This document shows, piece after piece, positions 33,616 through 43,250 of a stretch of 48,067 bases of DNA. A program made the position numbers and the translations under genes. This DNA comes from Lysinibacillus sphaericus (GTDB taxonomy: Bacteria; Bacillota; Bacilli; Bacillales_A; Planococcaceae), in assembly GCF_006864135.1 (NCBI RefSeq), contig NZ_SADV01000030.1, positions 1-48,067 on the forward strand, read 5' to 3'. Numbering within the stretch: position 1 is the first letter of the stretch; every line of letters begins with the position of its first letter. Below the pieces are notes generated by a model that was not told the DNA's origin, made no database searches, and saw nothing but the letters and a program-made list of their open reading frames with translations.

Positions 33616-34568
33616 TTGGCAACCTCAGCTCGATAAAATTTCCCTTGCCAGCTTCCACGTCGTTCAAGTTCAGCATCAATGCCATTTAATACTTCCCATT
33701 TATTAACACTCCACATTGGGCCAATCATTAAATCAATTGGTCCATCGCCTGTGATACGGTGAATAACCATATCCGGTGGTAGAATTTCAAGTTGATCTGC
33801 TACAAGCTTTGTATAAACGTCTTGATCTAAAAATTCTAACATGCCCTTTTCATATTGCTTAACCATTGGCGTACCTTTTAAAAGGTGTAGTAAATGAATT
33901 TTAATGCCTTGTACATCAAGTTTTGCGACTTCACGAGCAGTTTCCATCATCATGTCATAGTCTTCAAGAGGAAGACCATTAATAATGTGCGAGCATACGC
34001 GTATACCATGCTTTCGTAGCTTGTTAACACCTTCCACATATGTTGCATAATCGTGGGCGCGGTTGATAAGATTTGCTGTTTTTTCATGCACAGTCTGAAG
34101 TCCGAGCTCAATCCATAAATAGGTACGCTCGTTTAATTCAGCTAAATATTCAACTACATCATCTGGCAGACAATCTGGGCGCGTTGCGATGGATAATCCA
34201 TCAACTCCCTCTTGAGCCAACGCAGCTTCAAATTTTTCCTTTAATACAGGAAGTGGTGCATGTGTATTTGTATATGCCTGGAAGTAGGCCATATATTTGC
34301 CATCTTTCCATTTTTGATGCATTTTGTCACGGATTTCAGCAAATTGTACCTCGATAGTATCAACTTTATTGCCTGCAAAATCACCTGAACCTGCGGCACT
34401 ACAAAACGTACAACCTCCGAAGGCAACAGTACCATCACGATTTGGGCAGTCAAAGCCTGCGTCTAGTGCTACTTTAAAAACTTTATGACCAAATTGCTCA
34501 CGTAAATAGCGATTCCATGTATAATATCTTTTCCCATCTGAAGGAAAAGGAAAGTTTGTCTCTGTCAT
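33612..34568 (-). CDS. ytqA: Radical SAM protein YtqA
   Basis: A 318-residue radical-SAM protein of the YtqA/YhcC family. The cluster cysteines are C41, C53 and C56 in CPNRDGTVAFGGCTFC; the first gap is longer than the usual CxxxCxxC, as is typical of this family. Later blocks are SIATRPDCLPDDV and WIELGLQTVHEKT. Overlap with ytqB by 4 bp indicates a shared task. YtqA has been connected with tRNA mnm5s2U formation in Firmicutes; I recall this without being able to check it. Confidence 0.93.
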   Translation of the reverse strand: MTETNFPFPSDGKRYYTWNRYLREQFGHKVFKVALDAGFDCPNRDGTVAFGGCTFCSAAGSGDFAGNKVDTIEVQFAEIRDKMHQKWKDGKYMAYFQAYTNTHAPLPVLKEKFEAALAQEGVDGLSIATRPDCLPDDVVEYLAELNERTYLWIELGLQTVHEKTANLINRAHDYATYVEGVNKLRKHGIRVCSHIINGLPLEDYDMMMETAREVAKLDVQGIKIHLLHLLKGTPMVKQYEKGMLEFLDQDVYTKLVADQLEILPPDMVIHRITGDGPIDLMIGPMWSVNKWEVLNGIDAELERRGSWQGKFYRAEVAK

Positions 34569-34779
34569 TTATTTCACTCCTCTAACGTTATATTTTATCA
34601 CGTGCTGGTGCTTCCGTCATGATTTATGTGAATGACTGGAGCAAATCATGAGGGGTACCGAACGAAACCTATCACTATTCTAAAGCCTAAGTAAAAAGAG
34701 TAAATTTATTTTTCTTGTGCTTTTGTATTTTTCAACATAAACTAACTATTTAGAGTAGCGAAACAATGGAGGTCGTTCT

Positions 34780-35958
34780 ATGCCAAAAAGTGTTTGGTTT
34801 TTAATTATCGGAATGTTTGTGAACACAACAGGCAACTCGTTTTTATGGCCTTTAAACGCCATTTATATGCACGATTATTTAGGGAAATCACTTGCGATGG
34901 CAGGCTTTGTGTTGATGTTGAATTCTGCTGCCGGCGTATTAGGAAATCTCTTAGGTGGTTATTTATTTGATAGAATAGGTGGCTATAAATCAACAATGTT
35001 GGGCATTCTTTTGACAATTTCCTCATTAGTAGCTTTAACGATTTGGCACGACTGGCCACATTATGTGTGGATTTTAACGATACTTGGCTTTAGTGGGGGT
35101 ATTGTCTTCCCAGGAATGTTTGCTTTAGCTGGAACTGCGTGGCCTGAGGGCGGACGAAAGGCTTTTAACGCAATTTATTTAGCTCAAAATGTAGGAGTGG
35201 CGATTGGTCCTGCACTTGCCGGCGTTGTTGCTGATTACAAATTTGACTACGTCTTCATTGTCAACTTAGCTATGTATATATTGTTCTTTTTTATAGCGTT
35301 TTTTACTTTTAAACGATTAGAAGAGGGAAGCATTGCACCGAAGAATGTCGTGAGTGAAAGTAAGCGAATTATTAATAAAGCACCGTTTTATGCATTAATA
35401 ATTATTAGTTCATCCTCTGTGTTATGCTGGCTAGCTTATTCACAATGGAGTGCGACTATTTCTTCCTATACGCAAGATCTAGGATTAGGGTTGAAACAGT
35501 ACAGCTTACTTTGGACAATTAATGGCCTACTTATCGTTTTAGGGCAACCGCTAATTGCGCCGCTAGTGAAACGTTGGGAAAACAAATTGAAGCGTCAATT
35601 AGTTTTTGGCGTTATCCTGATCGCAATATCCTTTGGCATCATTGCATTTGCGAGTGATTTTAAAATGTTTGGAGCAGCAATGGTTGTGCTAACTTTTGGT
35701 GAAATGTTTTATACGCCTGCTTTACCTACCATCGCCAATCAGCTTGCACCAAAAGGGCGTCAGGGTTTTTATCAAGGGATTATTAATAGTGCGGCAACTA
35801 CAGGTCGTATGATTGGCCCTCTATTTGGTGGTATTATGGTTGATCAGTTTGGCATGATTGCTCTCGTATTAATCCTAGTAATTATTGTATTGTTTGCGAT
35901 TATTCCATGCCTTATCTATGATTATCCTTTACGAAACAAGAAAACAGTGACAGATTAA
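34780..35958 (+). CDS. yttB: MFS transporter YttB
   Basis: A 392-residue 12-helix major-facilitator protein. The motif A region between helices 2 and 3 reads GGYLFDRIGGYKST, a drug/H+ antiporter-like signature. Helix 5 carries AQNVGVAIGPALAG, a motif C-like sequence of exporters. Position next to ytqA/ytqB and length fit B. subtilis YttB. Export substrate unknown. GGAGGT precedes the ATG, and a very strong terminator follows. Confidence 0.9.
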   Translation: MPKSVWFLIIGMFVNTTGNSFLWPLNAIYMHDYLGKSLAMAGFVLMLNSAAGVLGNLLGGYLFDRIGGYKSTMLGILLTISSLVALTIWHDWPHYVWILTILGFSGGIVFPGMFALAGTAWPEGGRKAFNAIYLAQNVGVAIGPALAGVVADYKFDYVFIVNLAMYILFFFIAFFTFKRLEEGSIAPKNVVSESKRIINKAPFYALIIISSSSVLCWLAYSQWSATISSYTQDLGLGLKQYSLLWTINGLLIVLGQPLIAPLVKRWENKLKRQLVFGVILIAISFGIIAFASDFKMFGAAMVVLTFGEMFYTPALPTIANQLAPKGRQGFYQGIINSAATTGRMIGPLFGGIMVDQFGMIALVLILVIIVLFAIIPCLIYDYPLRNKKTVTD

Positions 35959-35984
35959 TAGTTAAATTTAACAAAAATATTTTC

Positions 35985-36032
35985 AAAACGAGCAAAAAAT
36001 GTGTGGGAAACACGTTTTTTGCTCGTTTTTTA
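35985..36032 (+). terminator. Terminator of yttB
   Basis: A 19-bp stem (35985-36003 with 36011-36029, one G-T pair) with a T run. Confidence 0.95.
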
Positions 36033-36042
36033 ATAGTTGATA

Positions 36043-36071
36043 TTGAAAGTCAACAAATTGTGGCGTACAAT
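36043..36071 (+). promoter_or_regulatory. Promoter of arsR-type gene and sulP
   Basis: TTGAAA (36043-36048), 17 bp, TACAAT (36066-36071). Both boxes match at 5 of 6 positions. Confidence 0.82.
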
Positions 36072-36080
36072 CAATCATAC

Positions 36081-36100
36081 ATATTCAAATATTTGAATAT
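36081..36100 (+). promoter_or_regulatory. Operator palindrome for the ArsR-type regulator
   Basis: ATATTCAAATATTTGAATAT is a perfect 20-bp palindrome that starts about 3 bp after the predicted transcription start, the usual place for an ArsR/SmtB repressor. Confidence 0.82.
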
Positions 36101-36130
36101 ATGAAAATGAAGTTCCTTGGAGGGGTTTAT

Positions 36131-36478
36131 GTGGAAGAGAGCTTGCAGCAATTTAAGGCAGATTTTTTTAAAGCTTTAGCACATCCATTACGAATCAGAA
36201 TTCTAGAATTACTAGTAGATGGTAAAAAAAATGTCAATGAAATTCAAAGCTGCTTAGAAAAAGAGGGCTCAGCTGTTTCTCAGCAATTAAGTGTATTACG
36301 AGCCAAAAATATTGTGCATGGGACGAAAGAGGGGAAAAGAGTTTACTATTCTTTAAGCGATCCGATGATTGGGGAATTACTTGGTGTTGCAAAGGATATT
36401 TTCAACAATCATTTGATAAATACAATTTCAAGATTAGAAGAAATGACTATTAACGAAAATAATGAAGAGGATATGTAA
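36131..36478 (+). CDS. ArsR/SmtB-family regulator
   Basis: A 115-residue winged-helix repressor: FKALAHPLRIRILELL, then the recognition helix in EGSAVSQQLSVLRAKNIVHGTKEGKRVYYSL. It has no cysteine at all in the final product, so the metal sites of ArsR/CadC/SmtB that use Cys are absent; sensing must use His/Asp/Glu sites or another ligand. GTG 36131 is the start behind GGAGGGG (36119-36125); a start at 36101 would read through that site. It sits 65 bp before the SulP gene and behind its own operator, so it probably represses both. Confidence 0.9.
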   Translation: MEESLQQFKADFFKALAHPLRIRILELLVDGKKNVNEIQSCLEKEGSAVSQQLSVLRAKNIVHGTKEGKRVYYSLSDPMIGELLGVAKDIFNNHLINTISRLEEMTINENNEEDM

Positions 36479-36543
36479 ATTTTGTAGACTGTGTTCTTAT
36501 GAAACATTTACCGTGCTTATTATTTTGAAGGGAAGATTTATAG

Positions 36544-38268
36544 ATGAAGTCACTGTTTACAGGACGATATGAAGGATATTCTGTTCATCATTTGAAAAAA
36601 GATTTAATATCAGGGATCATTGTCGGGATTGTGGCAATACCGCTGGCAATGTCCTTTGCTATTGCGTCAGGTGTTAAGCCTGAGTATGGAATATATACAG
36701 CTTTTATTGCTGGAATACTTATTTCTCTTTTGGGTGGTTCGAAATATCAAATAGGGGGACCTACAGGTGCGTTTGTGCCAATTCTGCTAGGGGTAGTCAT
36801 TTCGTATGGTTATGAAAACTTACTAATCGCTGGATTAATGGCCGGAATTATTTTGTGCTTAATGGGGATATTTAAACTTGGCTCATTAATAAAATTTATC
36901 CCGCGTCCCGTGACAATAGGATTTACAGCAGGAATTGCAGTTATTATTTTTACAGGCCAAATCGCTAATTTCTTAGGTTTGACTAATATTAAAAGACATG
37001 AGTATTTTATTGACAATGTAAAAGAAATTGTTATGCATATTGGCACAACAAACTTTTATAGTGTTTTAACGGCAATCATTAGTCTCATCATTATTTTGAT
37101 AACACCTAAAGTTTTACCCAAAGTTCCAGGGGCGTTAGCAGGCATTGTTTTTTCTACATTAGTTGCAACGTTCTTTTTTTCTGAACAAGTTGCCACGATC
37201 GCAACGGCCTATGGTCAAATTCCAAATACATTACCGAATTTTGCAATTCCAGATATCACATTAGAGCGAATTCAGCTACTTATTGGACCAGCCTTTGTGA
37301 TCGCCATGCTAGGTGGCATTGAATCACTTCTATCGGCAGTAGTAGCAGATGGTATGACAAATACAAAACATAATAGTAATCGAGAACTTGTTGGTCAAGG
37401 AATTGCTAATATCGTCACTCCTTTCTTTGGAGGAATCCCTGCGACAGGGGCAATTGCTCGAACTGCAACAAATATTAAAACAGGTGCCGTATCACCAATA
37501 TCAGGGGTTATTCACGGTGTATTTGTCTTAGTCACTTTATTAATACTAGCGCCCTTTGCTTCACATATTCCTTTAGCAAGTATGGCTCCAGTTTTAATGG
37601 TTGTGGCTTGGAATATGAGTGAGCAAAAGCATTTTGCGCATATTGTTAAATTAAAATCTGGCGATTCCCTCGTTTTAATGATTACGTTTTTACTGACTGT
37701 TTTTACAAGCTTAACATTAGCTGTAGAGGTTGGACTTGTGTTAGCGGTCGTATTATTTGCGAAGCGTATGAGCGAAAAGCTTGTAGTAACAAAAGTATTA
37801 CCGGATCATTCGAAAGAAAGTGGGAAGGTACAATCACATGTTGTTCATCAGAAACGTGACTGTCCACAAATTAGTATTTATACAATTGAAGGTCCTCTTT
37901 TCTTTGGTGCAGCTCAAACTTTTGAGGAGGCAATTGTAAGTTCCATTCAACAACAACAAAAAGTTTTGATATTACGTATGAGTAAAGTGCCCTTTTTGGA
38001 TACGACAGGTGAGACATATTTTGGTAATGTCATCCGGAATTTTAAAGCTCAGGGTGGCACTATTTTAGTTACAGGTGTGCAAGATGAAGTGAAATTAGCA
38101 CTACAAAAAAATGGTTTATATGCTGAAATTGGTGAAGATAATTTCTATCAGCGTACAGGAGAAGCGATTAATAAGGCTTTAAGTTATTTAGATACAAATA
38201 AATGTATTGGATGTAAGCATTTTGCTTTTCATGAATGTCAGAAATTATCCCGTGTTAACGGGCAGTAA
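36544..38268 (+). CDS. SulP-family anion transporter with STAS domain and Cys/His tail
   Basis: A 574-residue membrane protein. The SulP core (about 12 helices, residues 20-410) has GGPTGAFVPILLG and the FGGIPATGAIARTATNIKTGA signature. A STAS domain (about 440-545) carries VLILRMSKVPFLDTTG. The last 20 residues read NKCIGCKHFAFHECQKL: Cx2C, x, H, then HxC, a possible metal or redox site not part of the usual SulP plan. Substrates in the family are sulfate, bicarbonate or dicarboxylates. GAAGGGA is the ribosome site. It forms one unit with the ArsR-type gene. Confidence 0.92.
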   Translation: MKSLFTGRYEGYSVHHLKKDLISGIIVGIVAIPLAMSFAIASGVKPEYGIYTAFIAGILISLLGGSKYQIGGPTGAFVPILLGVVISYGYENLLIAGLMAGIILCLMGIFKLGSLIKFIPRPVTIGFTAGIAVIIFTGQIANFLGLTNIKRHEYFIDNVKEIVMHIGTTNFYSVLTAIISLIIILITPKVLPKVPGALAGIVFSTLVATFFFSEQVATIATAYGQIPNTLPNFAIPDITLERIQLLIGPAFVIAMLGGIESLLSAVVADGMTNTKHNSNRELVGQGIANIVTPFFGGIPATGAIARTATNIKTGAVSPISGVIHGVFVLVTLLILAPFASHIPLASMAPVLMVVAWNMSEQKHFAHIVKLKSGDSLVLMITFLLTVFTSLTLAVEVGLVLAVVLFAKRMSEKLVVTKVLPDHSKESGKVQSHVVHQKRDCPQISIYTIEGPLFFGAAQTFEEAIVSSIQQQQKVLILRMSKVPFLDTTGETYFGNVIRNFKAQGGTILVTGVQDEVKLALQKNGLYAEIGEDNFYQRTGEAINKALSYLDTNKCIGCKHFAFHECQKLSRVNGQ

Positions 38269-38305
38269 TTTATTCTCACCGAAAGCGAAGCAACAGGTAC
38301 AAGTC

Positions 38306-38347
38306 TCCCACCTCTAACTTCTACGAAAACGTAGAAGTTAGGTGGGA
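38306..38347. other. Long hairpin behind sulP
   Basis: Arms TCCCACCTCTAACTTCTACG and CGTAGAAGTTAGGTGGGA pair along 18 bp with a 2-nt bulge around an AAAA loop. No T run follows on either strand, so it is a repeat-type hairpin or an mRNA-end stabiliser rather than a classical terminator. Confidence 0.6.
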
Positions 38348-38435
38348 ATAACTGCTTAAGAGGTTATGATGATCATCTCTACAACATAAAAAAGCCGAGT
38401 GTCTTTAGACAAATCGTTTATTTTGTCCTTCTGAG

Positions 38436-38461
38436 ATAAAGCGCTTTCATTTTGCTATAAT
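38436..38461 (+). promoter_or_regulatory. cre-like site and extended -10 promoter of the kinase gene
   Basis: ATAAAGCGCTTTCA (38436-38449) matches the ideal CcpA palindrome TGAAAGCGCTTTCA at 12 of 14 positions. An extended -10 box, TGCTATAAT, ends at 38461 with no clear -35. The cre-like site occupies the -35 zone, so CcpA would repress. Confidence 0.6.
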
Positions 38462-38577
38462 TAATAAGAATATGCTTTCAAATAATAGAAATCATATCAT
38501 AGCAGAAATCTCCTATGAATAATTATAGAAGAATAGGCTGCGAAGAATGTAACCAAACTTACAGGGGAGGAATAAAA

Positions 38578-40329
38578 ATGAAAAAAATTATGAATCAACC
38601 TGAAACACTCGTTATGGAAATGTGCAATGGGATGGTAATGGCTCATCCGGAACTTGAGTTGTTAAAAAAATATAAAATAATTAAGAAGAAAGAAATGAAT
38701 GAAAATAAGGTAACTTTAATTAGTGGTGGCGGTAGTGGACATGAACCGGCACATGCGGGATTGATAGGGAAAGGAATGCTTGATGCTGCAGTATGCGGTG
38801 ACATATTTGCTTCTCCTTCGCAAATACAGGTATATCAAGCCATTAAAGCGACAGCCAGCAAAAAAGGTACACTGCTTATTATTAAAAATTACAGCGGAGA
38901 TATTATGAACTTTAAAAATGGTGCCTACTTAGCTACTGAGGATGGTATTCGAGTAGAGTACGTCCGCGTAAATGATGATATTGCAGTAGAGGATAGTCTT
39001 TATACAGTAGGAAGACGCGGCGTTGCGGGGGTTGTGTTAGTGCATAAAATCGCTGGTGCGGCAGCAGAAGAAGGTATGAATTTGATGCAGGTGAAAGCTG
39101 TTGCGGAAAAAGCGGCGGCAAATGTTCGAACAATTGGTCTAGCACTAACTTCCTGTACGGTTCCGGCTAGTGGATCACCGACTTTTAAATTGGGTGAAGA
39201 TGAGATGGAATATGGCGTCGGTATTCATGGAGAGCCCGGGAGAAAACGTGAAAAAGTTATGGCAGCAGATGAATTAGCTATTCGTATGACAAATGACCTT
39301 GTGAAAGATTTAGGATTAGATAAAGGTGTTGAAATTGCTGTTTTAGTAAATGGCTTTGGCGGTACACCGCTTCAAGAACTTTATCTGTTTAACAATGCCG
39401 TTACTAGAGAGTTAAGTAAAAGAAATATACGAATTAATAGAACGTTTGTCGGCAATTACATGACTAGTATTGATATGGCCGGGATTTCTCTAACAGTAAT
39501 GAAACTAGATAATGAGCTGAAAACATTACTATCGAAAGAATGTAATACACCTGCATTTAAGGTAGAGGGACCAGTTGATAGTGTAGAATACGTAGATATT
39601 AATGACAATATAGAAGAGAAACGAGTTTTCTTTGAGACGGAAACAGTGGAAGAGCACGCTATTATCAAGAGTGAGGTCATCACATTAAATAATATGATTT
39701 ATCTCGTAGATAAAATGAGCGAAATTATTATCAAGAACGAAGTACCTTTCTGCGAATTAGATACACATGCAGGTGATGGCGATTTCGGAATGAGCGTCGC
39801 TAAAGGATTTAAGCAATTAAAACGAGAATGGGGCTCGATTCTAGGTCAGGAACATTTAACTATTGGGACTTTCCTTGATGCGTGTTCTATGGTGATTATG
39901 GAGCATTGTGGAGGCGCTTCTGGACCCATTTGGGGAGGGGCTTTCCGAGCTGCGGGTAAAACTGTAGAAGGAAAAATCGAATTAACGGTCGGAGAGTTTG
40001 CTGAAATGTTACAAGCTGCGCTTAAAGGCATACAGTCTATCGGTGAGCGCTCTTTCGGAAGAGGGGCAGTGGTAGGTGATAAAACGCTTGTAGATGCACT
40101 AGTACCTTGTGTAAATGTTTGGACAGAAAGTGCTTTTGCTTGTGCGGATTTTAAAACTGCCTTTGAAAAAGGGGCAGAGGCTGCTGTTAAAGGAGCTGAA
40201 TATACAAAAGAAATCGTTGCTCGAATGGGTCGCGCTGGTACGGTTGGTGAAAGAAGCCTAGGCTATCCGGATGCTGGTGCTTATGCGCTAGGCGTTATTT
40301 TTACGGAGCTTTCTCGTAGTTTAAAATAG
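38578..40329 (+). CDS. Dihydroxyacetone kinase, fused DhaK-DhaL
   Basis: 583 residues. The N-terminal DhaK domain (about 1-330) has ISGGGSGHEP near residue 49 and the substrate-binding histidine H217 in GIHGEPGRKR. The C-terminal DhaL domain (about 375-583) has the nucleotide/metal motif DTHAGDGDFG and HCGGASGPIWGGAF. The fusion marks the ATP-dependent dihydroxyacetone kinase type rather than the PTS-linked DhaK/L/M type; no dhaM is nearby. It would feed dihydroxyacetone (or another triose or ketose) into glycolysis. ATG 38578 is the start, behind GGGGAGGA; the frame is open 21 codons further up. Confidence 0.92.
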   Translation: MKKIMNQPETLVMEMCNGMVMAHPELELLKKYKIIKKKEMNENKVTLISGGGSGHEPAHAGLIGKGMLDAAVCGDIFASPSQIQVYQAIKATASKKGTLLIIKNYSGDIMNFKNGAYLATEDGIRVEYVRVNDDIAVEDSLYTVGRRGVAGVVLVHKIAGAAAEEGMNLMQVKAVAEKAAANVRTIGLALTSCTVPASGSPTFKLGEDEMEYGVGIHGEPGRKREKVMAADELAIRMTNDLVKDLGLDKGVEIAVLVNGFGGTPLQELYLFNNAVTRELSKRNIRINRTFVGNYMTSIDMAGISLTVMKLDNELKTLLSKECNTPAFKVEGPVDSVEYVDINDNIEEKRVFFETETVEEHAIIKSEVITLNNMIYLVDKMSEIIIKNEVPFCELDTHAGDGDFGMSVAKGFKQLKREWGSILGQEHLTIGTFLDACSMVIMEHCGGASGPIWGGAFRAAGKTVEGKIELTVGEFAEMLQAALKGIQSIGERSFGRGAVVGDKTLVDALVPCVNVWTESAFACADFKTAFEKGAEAAVKGAEYTKEIVARMGRAGTVGERSLGYPDAGAYALGVIFTELSRSLK

Positions 40330-40463
40330 CTGCAGTTTCACAAATAGGCATTGAATTGTTCAAAAATGGGTAGTATGTAAACAAAGTCTTGTGCTTTTCA
40401 GTACTTTCCATTAGAATAAATGCAATACTTGTAAAGACAGTGATTTAGGAATAGTAAATTTGT

Positions 40464-40670
40464 GGTTCTTTTTAGAGAGCTAGCGGTTGGTGGGAGCTAG
40501 TAGGGAAGCAAATTGAACTCGCCTTCTGAGTCTGCCCGCGTGAAATAGCGCGTGCCGTTCCTTTCCGCGTTAAGGAAGCAAGAGCCGAGTGTAATCACTA
40601 ATGTGGGTGGTACCGCGGGAGATACGAATTCTCTCGTCCCTTTCTGACAAAGAGAGGGACGAGTTTTTTT
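40464..40670 (+). ncRNA. T-box leader (Leu) of leuS
   Basis: The T-box core TGGGTGGTACCGCGG is at 40604-40618; the UGGU bulge fits the ACCA end of tRNA-Leu. A CTC specifier codon at 40518-40520 (context GAACTCGCC) reads Leu. The terminator uses a 13-bp stem (40633-40645 with 40651-40663) and a T run. A weak promoter TTGTAA/TAGTAA (40429-40457) lies upstream. Left part of the gap (40330-40428) holds nothing I can name. Confidence 0.93.
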
Positions 40671-40734
40671 ATTTTTTAAATATTTTGTCAATTCTTTAAG
40701 TGAAAAGTATGACGCATTCAAAGGAGGAAAAATA

Positions 40735-43152
40735 ATGAGTTTTAATCATCAACAAATTGAAAAAAAGTGGCAGCAATATTGGGCTGATAACAAAACTTTC
40801 AAAACTGAAAATGAAACAGAAAAACCAAAATTTTATGCATTAGATATGTTCCCGTACCCATCTGGTGCAGGTCTTCATGTAGGACATCCAGAGGGTTACA
40901 CGGCGACAGACATCCTTTCACGCTTCAAGCGTATGCAAGGCTATAACGTCCTACATCCTATGGGGTGGGATGCATTCGGTTTACCAGCAGAACAATATGC
41001 ACTGGATACAGGAAATGACCCAGCTGAATTTACAGCGAAAAATATTGCGACATTCAAGCGTCAAATCCAAGAGCTAGGCTTTAGTTATGATTGGGATCGT
41101 GAAATTAACACAACAGATCCAGAATATTATAAATGGACACAATGGATCTTTATCCAACTTTATAACAAAGGTTTAGCCTATGTAGATGAAGTAGCTGTAA
41201 ACTGGTGTCCTGCACTAGGAACAGTACTTGCAAACGAAGAAGTTATTGATGGAAAGTCAGAGCGTGGTGGTCACCCTGTAGAACGTCGTCCGATGAAACA
41301 ATGGATGCTTAAAATTACTGCGTTTGCTGATCGTTTAATCGACGACTTAGAGGAAGTTGATTGGCCAGAGTCTATTAAGGATATGCAGCGTAACTGGATT
41401 GGTCGTTCAGAAGGTGCAGAAGTAACATTTAGTATAGATGGTACAGATGAAAACTTCACAGTGTTTACAACTCGTCCTGATACGTTATTTGGTGCTACAT
41501 ACTGTGTTCTTGCACCTGAGCATCAATTAGTGGGGCAAATTACAACTGCTGAACAACGTCAAGCTGTTGAAGCTTATTTAGATAAGGTAAAAATGAAATC
41601 TGATTTAGAGCGTACAGATTTAGCGAAAGAAAAAACAGGCGTATTCACAGGTGCCTATGCAGTGAATCCAATTAACGGTAAAAAAATGCCGATTTGGATT
41701 GCAGACTACGTATTAATATCATATGGTACAGGTGCAATCATGGCGGTTCCAGCACATGATGAGCGCGACTATGAATTTGCAACAGAATTTGGTTTAGAGA
41801 TAACTCCTGTACTTGAAGGTGGAGACATTAGCAAAGAGGCATTCACAGGAGATGGGAAGCACATTAACTCTGAATTCCTTGATGGCTTAAACAAAGAGGA
41901 CGGTATTGCTAAAGCAATTGAATGGCTAGAGGAAAAAGGCGTAGGGGAGAAGAAAATCTCTTACCGTCTTCGCGACTGGTTATTCTCTCGTCAACGTTAC
42001 TGGGGTGAGCCAATCCCTATGATTCATTGGGAAGATGGTACAACGACACCAGTACCGGAATCAGAATTACCATTAATGTTACCAAAAACAGATAATATTC
42101 GTCCTTCGGGTACTGGTGAGTCTCCATTAGCGAATATTTCTGAATGGGTAAATGTTGTTGATCCTGAAACGGGCAAAAAAGGTCGTCGCGAAACGAACAC
42201 GATGCCACAGTGGGCAGGTTCTAGCTGGTACTTCATACGGTATATAGACCCAACAAATAAAGAAGCAATTGCGGACCCTGAGTTACTGAAACGCTGGTTA
42301 CCAGTTGATATTTATATCGGTGGGGCAGAGCATGCCGTATTACACTTACTATACGCCCGCTTCTGGCACAAAGTATTATACGATTTAGGTGTTGTACACA
42401 CGAAAGAGCCATTCCACAAATTATTTAACCAAGGGATGATTCTTGGTGAAGGTAACGAAAAAATGTCTAAATCAAAAGGTAATGTCGTTAACCCGGATGA
42501 AATCATTTCTTCACACGGTGCTGATACTTTACGTCTATATGAAATGTTTATGGGTCCACTTGAAGCATCTGTTGCATGGTCAACAAATGGCTTGGACGGA
42601 GCACGTCGCTTCTTAGATCGTATTTGGCGTCTACTTGTCAATGAAGAAGATGGTACAATCGCAGCGAAAATTCAAGCTTCTGATGACAAAACACTTGAAA
42701 AATCATATCATCAAACGGTGAAAAAAGTGACAGAGGATTACGAAGGTATTCGCTTCAATACAGCTATTTCACAAATGATGGTATTCATCAATGATTGCTA
42801 CAAAGCAGATGTAATTCCAACAGAATATGCTGAAGGCTTTGTGAAAATGCTAGCTCCAATGGTTCCACACGTTGCTGAAGAGTTATGGCAGATTTTAGGT
42901 CATGAAGAAACACTTTCATATGCGCAATGGCCAACATATGATGAGGCTAAACTTGTTGATGATGAAGTGGAAATCGCAGTACAAGTGCTCGGCAAAGTAC
43001 GTGCAAAAATCATCGTAGCGAAAGATGCTTCAAAAGAAGAAATCGAAAAAGTAGCTCTTGCAGATGACAAAGTACAAGAGTATATAGCAGGCAAAAACTT
43101 AGTGAAAATTATTGTCATTCCAGGCAAGCTTGTTAATATCGTCGTGAAATAA
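40735..43152 (+). CDS. leuS: Leucyl-tRNA synthetase
   Basis: An 805-residue class I aminoacyl-tRNA synthetase of the bacterial type. The HIGH signature is HVGH (48-51) in [13 protein letters not shown], the KMSKS signature is [10 protein letters not shown], and the CP1 editing domain carries the [12 protein letters not shown] and [16 protein letters not shown] blocks. The tRNA-binding domain and C-terminal extension are complete. AAAGGAGG is the ribosome site. Expression is under the Leu T-box. Confidence 0.98.
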   Translation: MSFNHQQIEKKWQQYWADNKTFKTENETEKPKFYALDMFPYPSGAGLHVGHPEGYTATDILSRFKRMQGYNVLHPMGWDAFGLPAEQYALDTGNDPAEFTAKNIATFKRQIQELGFSYDWDREINTTDPEYYKWTQWIFIQLYNKGLAYVDEVAVNWCPALGTVLANEEVIDGKSERGGHPVERRPMKQWMLKITAFADRLIDDLEEVDWPESIKDMQRNWIGRSEGAEVTFSIDGTDENFTVFTTRPDTLFGATYCVLAPEHQLVGQITTAEQRQAVEAYLDKVKMKSDLERTDLAKEKTGVFTGAYAVNPINGKKMPIWIADYVLISYGTGAIMAVPAHDERDYEFATEFGLEITPVLEGGDISKEAFTGDGKHINSEFLDGLNKEDGIAKAIEWLEEKGVGEKKISYRLRDWLFSRQRYWGEPIPMIHWEDGTTTPVPESELPLMLPKTDNIRPSGTGESPLANISEWVNVVDPETGKKGRRETNTMPQWAGSSWYFIRYIDPTNKEAIADPELLKRWLPVDIYIGGAEHAVLHLLYARFWHKVLYDLGVVHTKEPFHKLFNQGMILGEGNEKMSKSKGNVVNPDEIISSHGADTLRLYEMFMGPLEASVAWSTNGLDGARRFLDRIWRLLVNEEDGTIAAKIQASDDKTLEKSYHQTVKKVTEDYEGIRFNTAISQMMVFINDCYKADVIPTEYAEGFVKMLAPMVPHVAEELWQILGHEETLSYAQWPTYDEAKLVDDEVEIAVQVLGKVRAKIIVAKDASKEEIEKVALADDKVQEYIAGKNLVKIIVIPGKLVNIVVK

Positions 43153-43159
43153 TAAGGTG

Positions 43160-43195
43160 AAAAGTGTCCAATATTTGGGCACTTTTTTCTTTTTT
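43160..43195 (+). terminator. Terminator of leuS
   Basis: A 10-bp stem (43160-43169 with 43177-43186, one G-T pair) and a long T run. Confidence 0.9.
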
Positions 43196-43198
43196 TAC

Positions 43199-43226
43199 GA
43201 AACCAACTGAGAGTTCGATACGACTA
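43199..43226 (+). promoter_or_regulatory. ECF-type promoter before the sigma gene
   Basis: GAAACC (43199-43204), 16 bp, CGACTA (43221-43226) resembles ECF sigma promoters (GAAAC…CGTC). It sits 12 bp before the ribosome site and would give autoregulation. Confidence 0.55.
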
Positions 43227-43250
43227 TAGTGTGAAATAGGAGGTGTTTGT

